Shown here: positions 1 through 8,413 of the stretch, piece after piece
Numbering within the stretch: position 1 is the first letter of the stretch
Layout of the letters: each line of letters begins with the position of its first letter
Assembly (NCBI GenBank): GCA_919902505.1
Contig: CAKKRE010000042.1
Span: 1 to 41,336, forward strand
Length of the DNA: 41,336 nt
From: Nitrospiraceae bacterium
GTDB lineage: Bacteria > Nitrospirota > Nitrospiria > Nitrospirales > Nitrospiraceae
Reading direction: 5' to 3'
Made by a program: the position numbers and the translations under genes
The notes under the pieces: model-generated
The model's input: only the letters and a program-made list of their open reading frames with translations
Told to the model about the DNA's origin: nothing
Database searches by the model: none

Positions 1-74
1 GGTGGGCGATACTGGTATCGAACCAGTGGCCTCTTCCGTGTGAAGGAAGCGCTCTCCCCCTGAGCTAATCGCCC
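1..74 (-). tRNA. tRNA-Val (anticodon CAC)
   Basis: Read on the minus strand, the seven-base acceptor arm at 68-74 pairs with the arm at 4-10, and the discriminator A and first two bases of CCA lie at 3-1. The anticodon stem CTTCC/GGAAG encloses the loop TTCACAC, giving anticodon CAC for valine GUG codons. The T arm has the usual GGTTCGA loop. The final A of an encoded CCA would lie just outside the window, so the gene is essentially complete but cut at the window edge. Confidence 0.95.
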
Positions 75-84
75 ACGCGGCCAG

Positions 85-114
85 AGTCTAGCATGGTCTG
101 CCAAAAGGGAGCAA
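85..114 (-). promoter_or_regulatory. candidate sigma70-type promoter of tRNA-Val
   Basis: On the minus strand, a TTGCTC box (109-114) is followed after 18 bases by TAGACT (85-90), ending about 10 bases before the tRNA 5' end. The spacing and place fit a stable-RNA promoter, but the -35 box is only a moderate match. Confidence 0.4.
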
Positions 115-207
115 CAAACTCAGAGGGCCTTTTCCAGCCCGCCTTCAATTGATCGGCTTCAGATGGCGTCATGGAGCGAGGGCTACAGGGAATAAGCCCT
201 CCGTTTC

Positions 208-237
208 TTGACATCGAGAAAAGACGATTCCTACAAT
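208..237 (+). promoter_or_regulatory. sigma70-type promoter of the trmFO-xerC-hslVU-argB operon
   Basis: A perfect TTGACA (208-213) and a TACAAT (232-237) are separated by 18 bases. The predicted start of transcription is near 244, giving a leader of about 30 bases before the trmFO ATG at 273. The placement argues against a longer trmFO reading starting at 171, because that would put the promoter inside the gene. Confidence 0.6.
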
Positions 238-272
238 GGGCCTCCTTCCATCTTTTCAAAGGTTTCCCATTC

Positions 273-1589
273 ATGCGTGAAGACATCGTGATCATCGGGG
301 GTGGTCTGGCCGGCACAGAAGCCGCCTGGCAGGCAGCGAATCGTGGCGCCAAGGTGACGCTCTACGAAATGCGCCCCAAAGAGATGACCAAAGCACATAA
401 GACAGGCGATCTGGCAGAGCTCGTGTGTTCGAATTCCCTTGGATCCGCCGACCCGCTCAATGCGCCCGGCATTCTGAAGACGGAGCTGCGTCGCCTGAAC
501 TCGCTTGTGATTCGTGCGGCGGAGGAGGCGCGTGTGCCGGCCGGCTCGGCATTAGCGGTCGATCGCGAGCAGTTCGCACGGGTGATCACGCAGGCGCTGG
601 AGGGACATCCGAACATCCGGATCATGCGTGAGGAAGTCACGGAGATCCCGCAGGACGCCGTCTGCATCATTGCGACCGGTCCGCTCACGTCGGAAAAGTT
701 ATCGAAAGCCATCAGCGAATTGACGCACGAGCGGCATCTCTATTTCTTTGACGCGATTTCGCCCATTATCGACGCGGAGTCGATCAACATGGACATCGTC
801 TATCGTGCGTCACGGTACGGCAAGGGGGGGGCTGATTACCTCAATTGCCCGCTGGATGAAGCTGCGTACAATGCGTTGTACGACGCGATGATGACGGCCG
901 AGAAGGTTCAGCCGAAAGAGTTCGAGAAAATTGCCTATTTTGAAAGTTGTATCCCGATTGAAGTCATGGCCGAGCGTGGTCGGCAGACCATGCAGTTCGG
1001 ACCGCTCAAGCCGGTCGGGCTGGAGCATCCGAAGACCGGCCTGCGGCCCTATGCCGTGGTGCAGCTTCGTACCGAGAACGCGCATGGGACTTGTTACAAC
1101 ATGGTCGGGTTTCAGACCAAGCTCACGTATCCGGAGCAGCGACGGGTGTTTCGTCTCATTCCGGGGCTGGAGAATGCCGAATTTCTACGACTCGGCAGTC
1201 TCCATCGCAATACCTTCATCAACTCGCCGCAACTGCTGCGCGACACGCTTCAGCTCAAATCCCGCGGTACCGTATTCTTTGCCGGACAATTGGTTGGGGT
1301 CGAAGGCTATACCGAGTCTGCCGCAATGGGGGGAATTGCCGGCATCAATGCGGCGCGAGGCCTGGCGGACCAGCCGTTGGTGACTCCGCCGCCGAACAGC
1401 GCCCACGGCTGTTTAATAGCGCATATTACCACGAGCGATCCGACCCATTTTCAGCCGATGAATACGAACTTCGGGCTGTTCCCACCCGTCACCGTCAAGA
1501 CGCGCGACAAGGATCAGAAGCGGCGTCTCATCCAGCAACGAGCCGTTGAGGATTTTGACGCATGGATCGCGCAATCCGGACTTTCCTAG
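273..1589 (+). CDS. trmFO: methylenetetrahydrofolate-tRNA-(uracil-5-)-methyltransferase TrmFO
   Basis: TrmFO makes 5-methyluridine at position 54 of the tRNA T loop, using methylenetetrahydrofolate as carbon donor and FAD/NAD(P)H as reductant. The 438-residue product has the family's usual length and opens with an FAD-binding Rossmann motif, IIGGGLAGTEAAWQ, within the first 25 residues. Further typical stretches are VCSNSLGS and, near residue 350-370, FAGQLVGVEGYTESAAMGG. An in-frame reading begins upstream at 171, but the FAD motif always sits at the extreme N-terminus in this family, and a promoter lies between the two starts, so ATG 273 is chosen. It heads the operon and its 3' end overlaps xerC by 28 bases. 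Confidence 0.95.
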   Translation: MREDIVIIGGGLAGTEAAWQAANRGAKVTLYEMRPKEMTKAHKTGDLAELVCSNSLGSADPLNAPGILKTELRRLNSLVIRAAEEARVPAGSALAVDREQFARVITQALEGHPNIRIMREEVTEIPQDAVCIIATGPLTSEKLSKAISELTHERHLYFFDAISPIIDAESINMDIVYRASRYGKGGADYLNCPLDEAAYNALYDAMMTAEKVQPKEFEKIAYFESCIPIEVMAERGRQTMQFGPLKPVGLEHPKTGLRPYAVVQLRTENAHGTCYNMVGFQTKLTYPEQRRVFRLIPGLENAEFLRLGSLHRNTFINSPQLLRDTLQLKSRGTVFFAGQLVGVEGYTESAAMGGIAGINAARGLADQPLVTPPPNSAHGCLIAHITTSDPTHFQPMNTNFGLFPPVTVKTRDKDQKRRLIQQRAVEDFDAWIAQSGLS

Positions 1590-2518
1590 ACGTCCTTTCT
1601 GTCCAGCAGAGCGCGTCCCCCCAAACTATTCGTGCGTATGCGTCCGACCTGGCTCAGTTCCATGCCTTCGCGCTGGGGGTGCTGAAGCCGGGCGGGCCGC
1701 TGGCTCCTCACGCGGTGGCACCGGCTCTGATTCGCGAATTTCTCGCCGCACGTGATCGCAAGGGGGAAAAGAAGACCTCGTTGGCGAGAAAGCTGGCCTG
1801 TCTGCGCAGTTTCTTCCGGTATCTGGTGCGCATCGGGCAGTTGGAAGTGAACCCCGCAGAGGATGTGCGCGCCCCCAAACTTCCCAAGCACCTTCCCCAG
1901 GTCCTCACGAAAGACGATGCCGGTGCGTTGATGGAGTTCCCCGGTGGAACGGAGCGGGAAGGGGTACGGGATCGTGCGATCCTCGAGACCTTGTATTCCA
2001 CGGGGGCTCGCGTCAGCGAGTTGGTCGGCATGAATTGCGTCGATATCAGCCGGAGCGAAGGATTGGTGCGCGTGCGCGGGAAGGGGCGGAAAGAGCGCGT
2101 GATTCCGATGGGGAACATTGCGCTGGAGGCGATCGATGCCTACCACGCGCAGATCTCGATGGTGGCGGGACCGTCCTCAGTGCGATCGTCGGACACCGTG
2201 GCTGTCTTTCGAAACCGCCGCGGAGGACGATTGACCACGAGGACCATTGCGCGCATTGTGGCCAAATATTCGCGGCAGCTGACCGGAGGCGCGGTTCATC
2301 CTCACACCTTGCGCCATTCGTTTGCCACGCATTTGCTGGATGAAGGCGCCGATCTGCGTGCCATTCAGGAAATGCTGGGGCATGCCTCGCTCAGTACGAC
2401 ACAAAAATATACCCATCTTGCGACGGACCAATTACTCGCGTTATACGATCGCACGCACCCTCGTGCCGTGAGTGCCACGGAGGCGAACGAGGCCACCAAG
2501 CGGAAGGGGTCTCGATGA
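1562..2518 (+). CDS. xerC: tyrosine recombinase XerC
   Basis: This is a site-specific recombinase of the Xer group, which resolves chromosome dimers at dif. The 318-residue protein has an N-terminal SAM-like DNA-binding domain (about 1-100) and a C-terminal catalytic domain with the full set of active residues: Arg150 (in TGARVSEL), Lys174 (in GKGRKERV), His248 and Arg251 (in HPHTLRHSF), His274 (in LGHASLSTT) and nucleophile Tyr283. It overlaps the end of trmFO by 28 bases and its own stop overlaps the hslV start as ATGA, so the genes are probably translationally coupled. The neighbourhood trmFO-xerC-hslVU separates it from integrases of mobile elements. XerC versus XerD naming is by context. 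Confidence 0.92.
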   Translation: MDRAIRTFLDVLSVQQSASPQTIRAYASDLAQFHAFALGVLKPGGPLAPHAVAPALIREFLAARDRKGEKKTSLARKLACLRSFFRYLVRIGQLEVNPAEDVRAPKLPKHLPQVLTKDDAGALMEFPGGTEREGVRDRAILETLYSTGARVSELVGMNCVDISRSEGLVRVRGKGRKERVIPMGNIALEAIDAYHAQISMVAGPSSVRSSDTVAVFRNRRGGRLTTRTIARIVAKYSRQLTGGAVHPHTLRHSFATHLLDEGADLRAIQEMLGHASLSTTQKYTHLATDQLLALYDRTHPRAVSATEANEATKRKGSR

Positions 2519-3051
2519 TTATTCGATCCACCACGGTGTTGTGTGTGAGACGAGGCAGCCAGGTGACGATGGGCTGTGATGGACAGGTCACGGTCGGCAC
2601 CACGGTCATGAAGCACAATGCCAGGAAAATGCGCCGTATGCACGGGGATACGGTGCTGGCGGGGTTCGCCGGCGCCACGGCCGATGCCTTCACTCTGTTT
2701 GAAAAGTTTGAGGCCAAGTTAGCCGAGTATCGTGGAAATCTCACTAGAGCCGCCGTGGAACTGGCGAAGGACTGGCGGACCGATCGCGTATTGCGGCGCT
2801 TGGAGGCCCTGCTGGCCGTTGCCGATCTCGATCATTCCTTCATTATTTCCGGAACCGGAGATGTGGTCGAGCCGGAGGACGGCATCCTGGCAATCGGATC
2901 GGGTGGACCCTATGCACTGGCCGCCGCCCGCGCATTACTGGGGCATTCCGAACTGGTCGCCGAGCAGGTGGTGCGGGAATCCCTGATGATTGCCGGCGGG
3001 ATCGACATTTATACCAACCAGCAGATTGTGATCGAATCGCTCTCGCGTTAG
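2515..3051 (+). CDS. hslV: ATP-dependent protease proteolytic subunit HslV (ClpQ)
   Basis: HslV is the peptidase dodecamer of the HslUV (ClpYQ) protease, an N-terminal threonine hydrolase in the cytoplasm. The 178-residue product contains TTVLCVRRG followed by a DGQVT motif, [23 protein letters not shown] and AIGSGGPYA, all typical of the family. The first catalytic Thr is residue 6, so five residues (MIIRS) precede it. In the E. coli type the Thr directly follows Met1, whereas a short leader like this is seen in Bacillus-type proteins and would need removal for activity. A GGAAGGGG ribosome site at the end of xerC supports this start. hslU follows after 12 bases. Confidence 0.95.
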   Translation: MIIRSTTVLCVRRGSQVTMGCDGQVTVGTTVMKHNARKMRRMHGDTVLAGFAGATADAFTLFEKFEAKLAEYRGNLTRAAVELAKDWRTDRVLRRLEALLAVADLDHSFIISGTGDVVEPEDGILAIGSGGPYALAAARALLGHSELVAEQVVRESLMIAGGIDIYTNQQIVIESLSR

Positions 3052-3063
3052 GATCTGCCTGCC

Positions 3064-4467
3064 ATGACGACCGAATCGACGCCCCGTCCTGTCAATGTGA
3101 ATAGTCTGACGCCCCGGCAGATCGTCGAAGCGCTGGACCGCTATGTGATCGGTCAGCACGATGCCAAACGCATGGTCGCGATTGCGCTCCGTAACCGCTG
3201 GCGCCGTCAGCAGCTGGCTCCTGAGCTGCGTGATGAGGTCATGCCGAAAAACATCATTATGATCGGGCCGACCGGCGTGGGGAAAACCGAAATTGCCAGG
3301 CGTCTGGCGAAACTTGCCGAAGCGCCCTTCATCAAGGTGGAGGCCTCGAAGTTTACGGAAGTCGGGTATGTCGGCCGGGATGTCGAATCCATCATTCGTG
3401 ATCTTACCGAGCTGGCCATCAGTTTGGTGAAGACCAAACACTTGGAAGAGGTGCAGGGAAAGGCGTCGCGCCTCGGAGAAGAGCGGCTGCTGGACCTCTT
3501 GTTGCCCGGGGCGCCGTCACGCCCCACCTCACCTGGATTTGAGCCCTCCGGGCCACGCACCGACGTTTCGGAGCCCATTGAATCGCCGGATGCCACGCGA
3601 TCCAAGCTTCGCCTGCAACTGCGCGAGGGCAAACTCGATCAGCGATCTGTGGAAGTAGAGGTCAAGGAACGGGCGTTGCCGCTGGGGGTGATGTCCAATG
3701 CAGGCGGCATGGAGGATTTTGAAGGGAACTTGCGCGACATGCTGGGCGGCATGTTCCAGGGGAAGAAAAAGAAACGGATGATGAAAGTGCCCGATGCACT
3801 GAAGCATCTCACCCAGGAAGAAGCGCAAAAGCTGATCGACATGGATGAAGTGGTCCGGGAGGCCATCACGAAGGTCGAGCAGACCGGCATTGTCTTTTTA
3901 GATGAGATCGACAAGATCGCCGGTCGTGAACGCGCGATGGGGCCGGATGTGTCCCGTGAGGGGGTGCAGCGAGACCTGCTGCCGATTGTGGAAGGTTCCA
4001 CAGTCAGCACGAAACATGGCGCCGTGCAGACCGACCATATTCTGTTCATCGCCGCAGGCGCCTTTCATGTCGCGAAGCCGTCTGATTTGATCCCCGAACT
4101 GCAGGGCCGGTTCCCTATCCGTGTCGAGTTGGCGCCGCTCACCAAAGAAGACTTCGTGCGTATCCTGACCGAACCGCGGGGTGCGTTGGTGCGTCAGTAT
4201 CAGGCGTTGATGGCGACAGAAGGGCTCACCGTCGAGTTTACGGAAGACGGATTGGCGGAGGTTGCGGCGACGGCGGTACAGGTCAATGAGCGGACGGAAA
4301 ACATCGGTGCCCGGCGGCTGTTTACGATCATGGAGCGGTTGCTGGAACAGGTGTCGTTCGAAGGGTCCGAGATGAAAGAAAAGACCATCGTCGTGGACGC
4401 CGGGTATGTGCGGGAGCGCTTGCAGAATATTGTGAAGGATCAAGACTTGAGCCGCTATATTCTGTAA
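3064..4467 (+). CDS. hslU: ATP-dependent protease ATPase subunit HslU (ClpY)
   Basis: HslU is the AAA+ unfoldase ring that feeds substrates to HslV. The 467-residue protein begins with the conserved region [17 protein letters not shown], has a Walker A motif GPTGVGKT at about residues 68-75, the I domain (about 110-245), a Walker [13 protein letters not shown] at about 275-286 and sensor residues near the arginine-rich NIGARRL. The C-terminus DLSRYIL matches the tail that docks into HslV to activate it. It follows hslV directly, as expected for a complex made from one operon. Confidence 0.96.
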   Translation: MTTESTPRPVNVNSLTPRQIVEALDRYVIGQHDAKRMVAIALRNRWRRQQLAPELRDEVMPKNIIMIGPTGVGKTEIARRLAKLAEAPFIKVEASKFTEVGYVGRDVESIIRDLTELAISLVKTKHLEEVQGKASRLGEERLLDLLLPGAPSRPTSPGFEPSGPRTDVSEPIESPDATRSKLRLQLREGKLDQRSVEVEVKERALPLGVMSNAGGMEDFEGNLRDMLGGMFQGKKKKRMMKVPDALKHLTQEEAQKLIDMDEVVREAITKVEQTGIVFLDEIDKIAGRERAMGPDVSREGVQRDLLPIVEGSTVSTKHGAVQTDHILFIAAGAFHVAKPSDLIPELQGRFPIRVELAPLTKEDFVRILTEPRGALVRQYQALMATEGLTVEFTEDGLAEVAATAVQVNERTENIGARRLFTIMERLLEQVSFEGSEMKEKTIVVDAGYVRERLQNIVKDQDLSRYIL

Positions 4468-4492
4468 GCGGCAGGCTGGACGGGGGGGGCGC

Positions 4493-5389
4493 ATGAACAA
4501 ATTGATTAAGAAAGCGGACGTGCTGATCGAGGCCCTGCCCTACATTCGCACCTTCAAGGGCAAGACGGTCGTGATCAAGTACGGGGGGCATGCGATGACC
4601 GATGCGCCCCTGAAAGAGCGATTTGCCCAGAATGTGGTGTTGCTGAAGTATGTCGGGCTCAACCCCGTGATCGTGCATGGCGGGGGGCCGCAGATCGATC
4701 AGATGCTGGATCGGCTGGGAATGGTCGCGAAGTTTCGGCACGGGGTGCGAGTGACCGACGCGGCCACGATGGAAATTGTGGAGATGGTACTGGCCGGCCG
4801 GATCAATATGGAAATCGTCGACCTGTTGAATCGACACGGCGGGCAAGCGGTCGGACTTAGCGGCAAGGACGGCGGGTTGATGTTGACCAAGCCCCTGACG
4901 GCCAAGGCCTGGGCGGAAAGCATTGAGAAAGATCTCGACTCGGATGATTCGGATGCCGATTTCGGGTTTGTGGGCGATGTGAAATCGATCGATCCCACAT
5001 TGCTCTTGAAGCTCCAGGAAGACAATTACATTCCCGTTATCGCGCCGATCGGAACGGATCGGGAAGGCAATACGTACAACATCAACGCCGACCTCGTGGC
5101 GGGCGCGATTGCCGCAGCGTTGAAGGCGGAGAAACTCGTGATGTTGACCGATGTGAAAGGCATCCGCGATGCCAATGGCCGCCACCTGCCGACGGTTTCC
5201 CGCAAGGATGTGCAGCGGATGGTCAAGCGCGGCACGATCAGCGAGGGCATGTTACCCAAAGTTCACGCCTGCCTGGATGCATTGGCCGGCGGTGTGGGGA
5301 AGGCGCACATTATCGATGGCCGCACACCCCATGCCATTCTGTTGGAAATCTTTACCCACAAGGGTATCGGCACAGAGATCGTCGCGTAG
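4493..5389 (+). CDS. argB: acetylglutamate kinase
   Basis: ArgB phosphorylates N-acetyl-L-glutamate, the second step of arginine biosynthesis. The 298-residue protein is full length for the family and shows VIKYGGHAM (ATP phosphate binding), VHGGGPQID (substrate loop), VGLSGKDGG, and a C-terminal GTISEGMLPK followed by GGVGKAHIIDGR. It is last in the operon, 25 bases after hslU. The N-terminal stretch before the core (about 20 residues) resembles the arginine-sensitive type, so feedback inhibition by arginine is possible but not proven by sequence alone. Confidence 0.95.
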   Translation: MNKLIKKADVLIEALPYIRTFKGKTVVIKYGGHAMTDAPLKERFAQNVVLLKYVGLNPVIVHGGGPQIDQMLDRLGMVAKFRHGVRVTDAATMEIVEMVLAGRINMEIVDLLNRHGGQAVGLSGKDGGLMLTKPLTAKAWAESIEKDLDSDDSDADFGFVGDVKSIDPTLLLKLQEDNYIPVIAPIGTDREGNTYNINADLVAGAIAAALKAEKLVMLTDVKGIRDANGRHLPTVSRKDVQRMVKRGTISEGMLPKVHACLDALAGGVGKAHIIDGRTPHAILLEIFTHKGIGTEIVA

Positions 5390-5553
5390 TCAGTGATGGC
5401 GCGGCTTCTCAAACATCTACAGGTGCTACCCTCGGCGCTCGGACCCTATCCCCATCAAGCAGGCGAACTCAGGATAGTTTGAATATCAATTGTATGGACC
5501 GGCTCGTCGCTGCGCTAGCATCGCGGCGGTGAGTGTGGCCGGTGTGGAGCATC

Positions 5554-6252
5554 ATGGCGCGCAAATTAAGAACCGTGGGGACGGCCGCTCGGCGGGCGAC
5601 GAAGGAGATCTTCGCGCGGCTCGACTATGCGCGATTGGGTTCCATCTATTGTGACGAAGGCGGAGATGAGTTTTGGGCGGCGAAGCGCGGACTTTGTCAG
5701 CGGCTTGGGCTGAAACTGGCGAAGGCGCTCCTGCCGCGACTTCAGGCGGGTGCTAGGAGTTTGTATGTGGGAGCCGGGGTGGCGGAGATTCCGCTTCTGG
5801 CTATGGAAACCCTGGAGTTGGGGCGACGGGTGACGGCCTGCAATTTGCGCAAGCAGGAAGTGCTGGTTCTCAATCGAGGCTGCGTCGGCTTTCCGGTACG
5901 ATTTGAGCATCAAGATGCCGGGGATGTGAAAGGCCGGGTGGATCATCTCTGGCTGGTCAGCGTACTCAACGATCCGGAGCGGTTTCCGGAACTGTCCGCA
6001 TTGTCCTACGGTCGTGCGAATCCGGTGACGTTTGATGCCCAAAAATTTGTGCCTCAACAACGCACGGTCGCCACATTGGTGGACCGGTGCCTCAAACGAT
6101 TGACCATCCCGGGATTGGTGACGACGACGGTGGAGGAGGCGGTGTGGGTTGCTGAGTGGTGCCATCGGCGGGGAGTCCGCTATCGGATCGACCAGCGCAC
6201 GTATGCCTCGCCGACGGTTGGTGACCCCATCTGTTTTATGCAGATCGGGTAA
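5554..6252 (+). CDS. possible SAM-dependent methyltransferase-like protein
   Basis: The family is not firmly recognised. The 232-residue product has a region LYVGAGVAEIPLLAMETLELG (split: LYVGAGVAEIPL then AMETLELG, about residues 73-93) that looks like the glycine-rich first strand-loop of a class I SAM-binding Rossmann fold, followed by a second strand VTACNLRKQE and an aspartate-rich third region. No clear catalytic motif for a given substrate is visible. The ATG at 5554 is chosen over an in-frame GTG at 5533 because GGAG sits five bases upstream. It stands alone after argB behind a 164-base gap. A C-terminal CHRRGVRYRIDQRTY stretch is distinctive. Function is unknown. Confidence 0.7.
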   Translation: MARKLRTVGTAARRATKEIFARLDYARLGSIYCDEGGDEFWAAKRGLCQRLGLKLAKALLPRLQAGARSLYVGAGVAEIPLLAMETLELGRRVTACNLRKQEVLVLNRGCVGFPVRFEHQDAGDVKGRVDHLWLVSVLNDPERFPELSALSYGRANPVTFDAQKFVPQQRTVATLVDRCLKRLTIPGLVTTTVEEAVWVAEWCHRRGVRYRIDQRTYASPTVGDPICFMQIG

Positions 6253-6291
6253 GAATCGAGTTGTCGAAGGCGGGTCTGTGCGTGGATGGTA

Positions 6292-6831
6292 CTAGACCCA
6301 GAATCCGGGGCGAGGCTTATCCGGGCCCGAGAGGTATTGGCGTGAATAGCGGATATAGTTTTGGGCCGACTCGCGGATCCAGGCGAGTTCCTGCTCGGTG
6401 ACGGGGCGTTTCACTTTGGCCGGTGAGCCCAGGATGAGACTCTTGGGCGGAACGACAGTGCCTTCGGTGATCAATGCTCCGGCACCGACTACCGAGTCTT
6501 CCCCGATGACCGCTCCGTCCATGATAATGGCGCCCATTCCGACCAGCACGCGGTTGTGAATGGTGCAGCCATGCAGGACCACGTTGTGCCCGATGGTGAC
6601 GTCGTCGCCGATGATGAGCGGATGCGTGTCGTGTGTGACATGCAACATGCAGAGGTCCTGCACGTTCGTTCGGTGCCCGATACGAATGTAGTTCACATCG
6701 CCGCGAATGACGGCATGAAACCAGGCGCTGCACTCTTCGCCCATGACGACGTCGCCGATGACCACGGCGGTCTCTTCAATAAAGCAGGATTGCGGGACGG
6801 TCGGTGTGATGCCCTGAAATGTCCGGATCAT
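6292..6831 (-). CDS. gamma-carbonic anhydrase family protein
   Basis: This is a left-handed beta-helix (hexapeptide repeat) protein of the YrdA/CaiE/PaaY-like group. Repeated I-G-x-x-x units run through residues 20-140. The three expected metal-ligand histidines are present: His67 in HVTHD, and His82 and His87 in IGHNVVLHGC. The WFHAVIRGDV motif near residue 40 is also typical. The family is trimeric and binds zinc or iron; some members hydrate CO2, others have no measured activity, so the enzymatic role is not certain. The 179-residue length is normal. It is transcribed divergently from rimO, and its start is only 84 bases from that of rimO. Confidence 0.9.
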   Translation of the reverse strand: MIRTFQGITPTVPQSCFIEETAVVIGDVVMGEECSAWFHAVIRGDVNYIRIGHRTNVQDLCMLHVTHDTHPLIIGDDVTIGHNVVLHGCTIHNRVLVGMGAIIMDGAVIGEDSVVGAGALITEGTVVPPKSLILGSPAKVKRPVTEQELAWIRESAQNYIRYSRQYLSGPDKPRPGFWV

Positions 6832-6877
6832 GCGCTCAATTTAGGATAGCTGCAGACGGAATAGCAAGAGCGCTCGT

Positions 6878-6907
6878 TTGACAGAGTTTTCCGGCGTCTC
6901 GTAGACT
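6878..6907 (+). promoter_or_regulatory. sigma70-type promoter of rimO
   Basis: TTGACA (6878-6883) and TAGACT (6902-6907) are 18 bases apart. Transcription would start near 6914, one or two bases from the rimO ATG at 6916, leaving no room for a leader or ribosome site. Confidence 0.55.
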
Positions 6908-6915
6908 GCCAAATT

Positions 6916-8370
6916 ATGGCCTCCTCATTGATTACCCCATCACGCGCGAAACGCAACAAACCCACAATCGGTTTTGTGAACCTCGGTTGTTCAAAAAACC
7001 AGGTGGATTCAGAAGTCATGCTCGGCACATTGGTCGCCGGAGGCTTTCAACTCACGGGCGACGCGCGCGCCGCGGAAGTCGTGATTATCAATACCTGTGG
7101 CTTCATCGAGGAGGCGAAGCAGGAGTCGATCAACAGCATCATCGAACATGGGCGATTGAAGAAGTCCGGCTCCTGCCGCGTGTTGATCGCAGCTGGCTGT
7201 CTTGCTCAGCGGTACCAGGGCGAACTCTTGAAAGAATTGCCTGAGCTGGACGGCGTCGTGGGAACGGGCGAGTTCGGGCGCATCGCGGAAATCTGCCGCA
7301 GTCTGTTGGCGCCGAAAGCTCGTCAGCAGCGTTTGTGGCTAGGGCAACCGCCCTATCTGTACGATGCCGAGACCCCGCGCATCCGGCTTGGGACTCCCCA
7401 CAGCGCCTATCTGAAAATCGCCGAAGGCTGTAACCGGAACTGCGCGTTTTGCGCGATTCCCATCATGCGGGGCAAGCAGCGCAGCCGCCCGATCGAATCG
7501 ATTGTGGCTGAGGCTGGACGGTTGGTTCAGGAAGGGGTGAAGGAGCTCAACCTGATTTCCCAGGACACGATCAATTACGGAGTGGATCTCGGACTCAAAC
7601 AGGGGCTCACGGCGCTGCTTCGCGAACTGGTGACGGTGCAGGATGTGCGCTGGATCCGGCCCTTCTATCTGTACCCGCAACAGGTGACGGATGAGTTGCT
7701 GGATCTCTATGCCGGAGAGGCGCGTATCACCAAGTACCTGGACATGCCGTTGCAACATATCAGCGACGGCATGCTGAAGCGGATGCACCGGTTGGGGGAC
7801 CGCAAACACGTCATCAAGCTAGTCGAACGTATTCGAGCCAAGATTCCCGGCGTCTTTTTCAGGACGGCGTTTATCGTCGGATTTCCCGGTGAGACCGACG
7901 CCATGTTCGAGGAGCTCAAGCAATTCATCCTCGATATGGAATTCGATCGCGTGGCGGTGTTTCTCTATTCCGATGAAGAGGGTACGTCGGCCGTCGATCT
8001 CGACCGGAAAGTCGATCAGGCGGTGATGGAAGAACGGCGCAATGAGCTGCTGGCTCTGCAGGAGTCGATTTCAGAAGCCAAGAATCGTGACTACCTGGGT
8101 CGCACGATGGAGGTCCTTGTGGATGGGATCTCTGAAGAATCTGACCGTCTGCTTGAATGCAGACACGAAGGGTTGGCGCCTGAGATTGACGGGGTGGTCT
8201 TCTGTGATCGCAGCGCGGCGAAGCCGGGTGAGTTTATTTCGGTTACCATCACCGATGTGGCCGGATATGATGTAATTGCGCAGCCGGTTGACCGGGCCGA
8301 CGCGCCGACCCCTGTTCCGACCGCTCCCACTCTCCTCATGCCCAAGAAAGCCGGGGCAGGCTACCGATAA
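6916..8370 (+). CDS. rimO: ribosomal protein S12 methylthiotransferase RimO
   Basis: RimO is a radical-SAM enzyme that adds a methylthio group to the conserved aspartate of ribosomal protein S12. The 484-residue protein has the N-terminal UPF0004 domain with cluster cysteines Cys25 (LGCSKN), Cys61 (NTCGF) and Cys95 (AGCLAQR), the radical-SAM triad Cys172/Cys176/Cys179 (GCNRNCAFC), and a C-terminal TRAM region (about 390-450) for RNA or ribosome binding. LGCSKNQVDSE is a signature that separates RimO from MiaB. A tail of about 30 residues rich in proline and alanine follows the TRAM domain. No Shine-Dalgarno is seen before the ATG, and the promoter abuts the start. Confidence 0.95.
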   Translation: MASSLITPSRAKRNKPTIGFVNLGCSKNQVDSEVMLGTLVAGGFQLTGDARAAEVVIINTCGFIEEAKQESINSIIEHGRLKKSGSCRVLIAAGCLAQRYQGELLKELPELDGVVGTGEFGRIAEICRSLLAPKARQQRLWLGQPPYLYDAETPRIRLGTPHSAYLKIAEGCNRNCAFCAIPIMRGKQRSRPIESIVAEAGRLVQEGVKELNLISQDTINYGVDLGLKQGLTALLRELVTVQDVRWIRPFYLYPQQVTDELLDLYAGEARITKYLDMPLQHISDGMLKRMHRLGDRKHVIKLVERIRAKIPGVFFRTAFIVGFPGETDAMFEELKQFILDMEFDRVAVFLYSDEEGTSAVDLDRKVDQAVMEERRNELLALQESISEAKNRDYLGRTMEVLVDGISEESDRLLECRHEGLAPEIDGVVFCDRSAAKPGEFISVTITDVAGYDVIAQPVDRADAPTPVPTAPTLLMPKKAGAGYR

Positions 8371-8397
8371 GCCTGCGCTCACCAGTAGCCTACCCCG
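8352..8397. terminator. candidate bidirectional hairpin between rimO and htrA
   Basis: A 12-bp stem with one C-A mismatch (8352-8363 with 8386-8397) overlaps the rimO stop and lies in the 43-base gap between the two convergent genes. An alternative 6-bp hairpin (8357-8362 with 8370-8375) competes for the same left arm. There is no clear T tract, so terminator function is only inferred from the place. Confidence 0.35.
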
Positions 8398-8413
8398 ATA
8401 CTCCGAACCTCTC

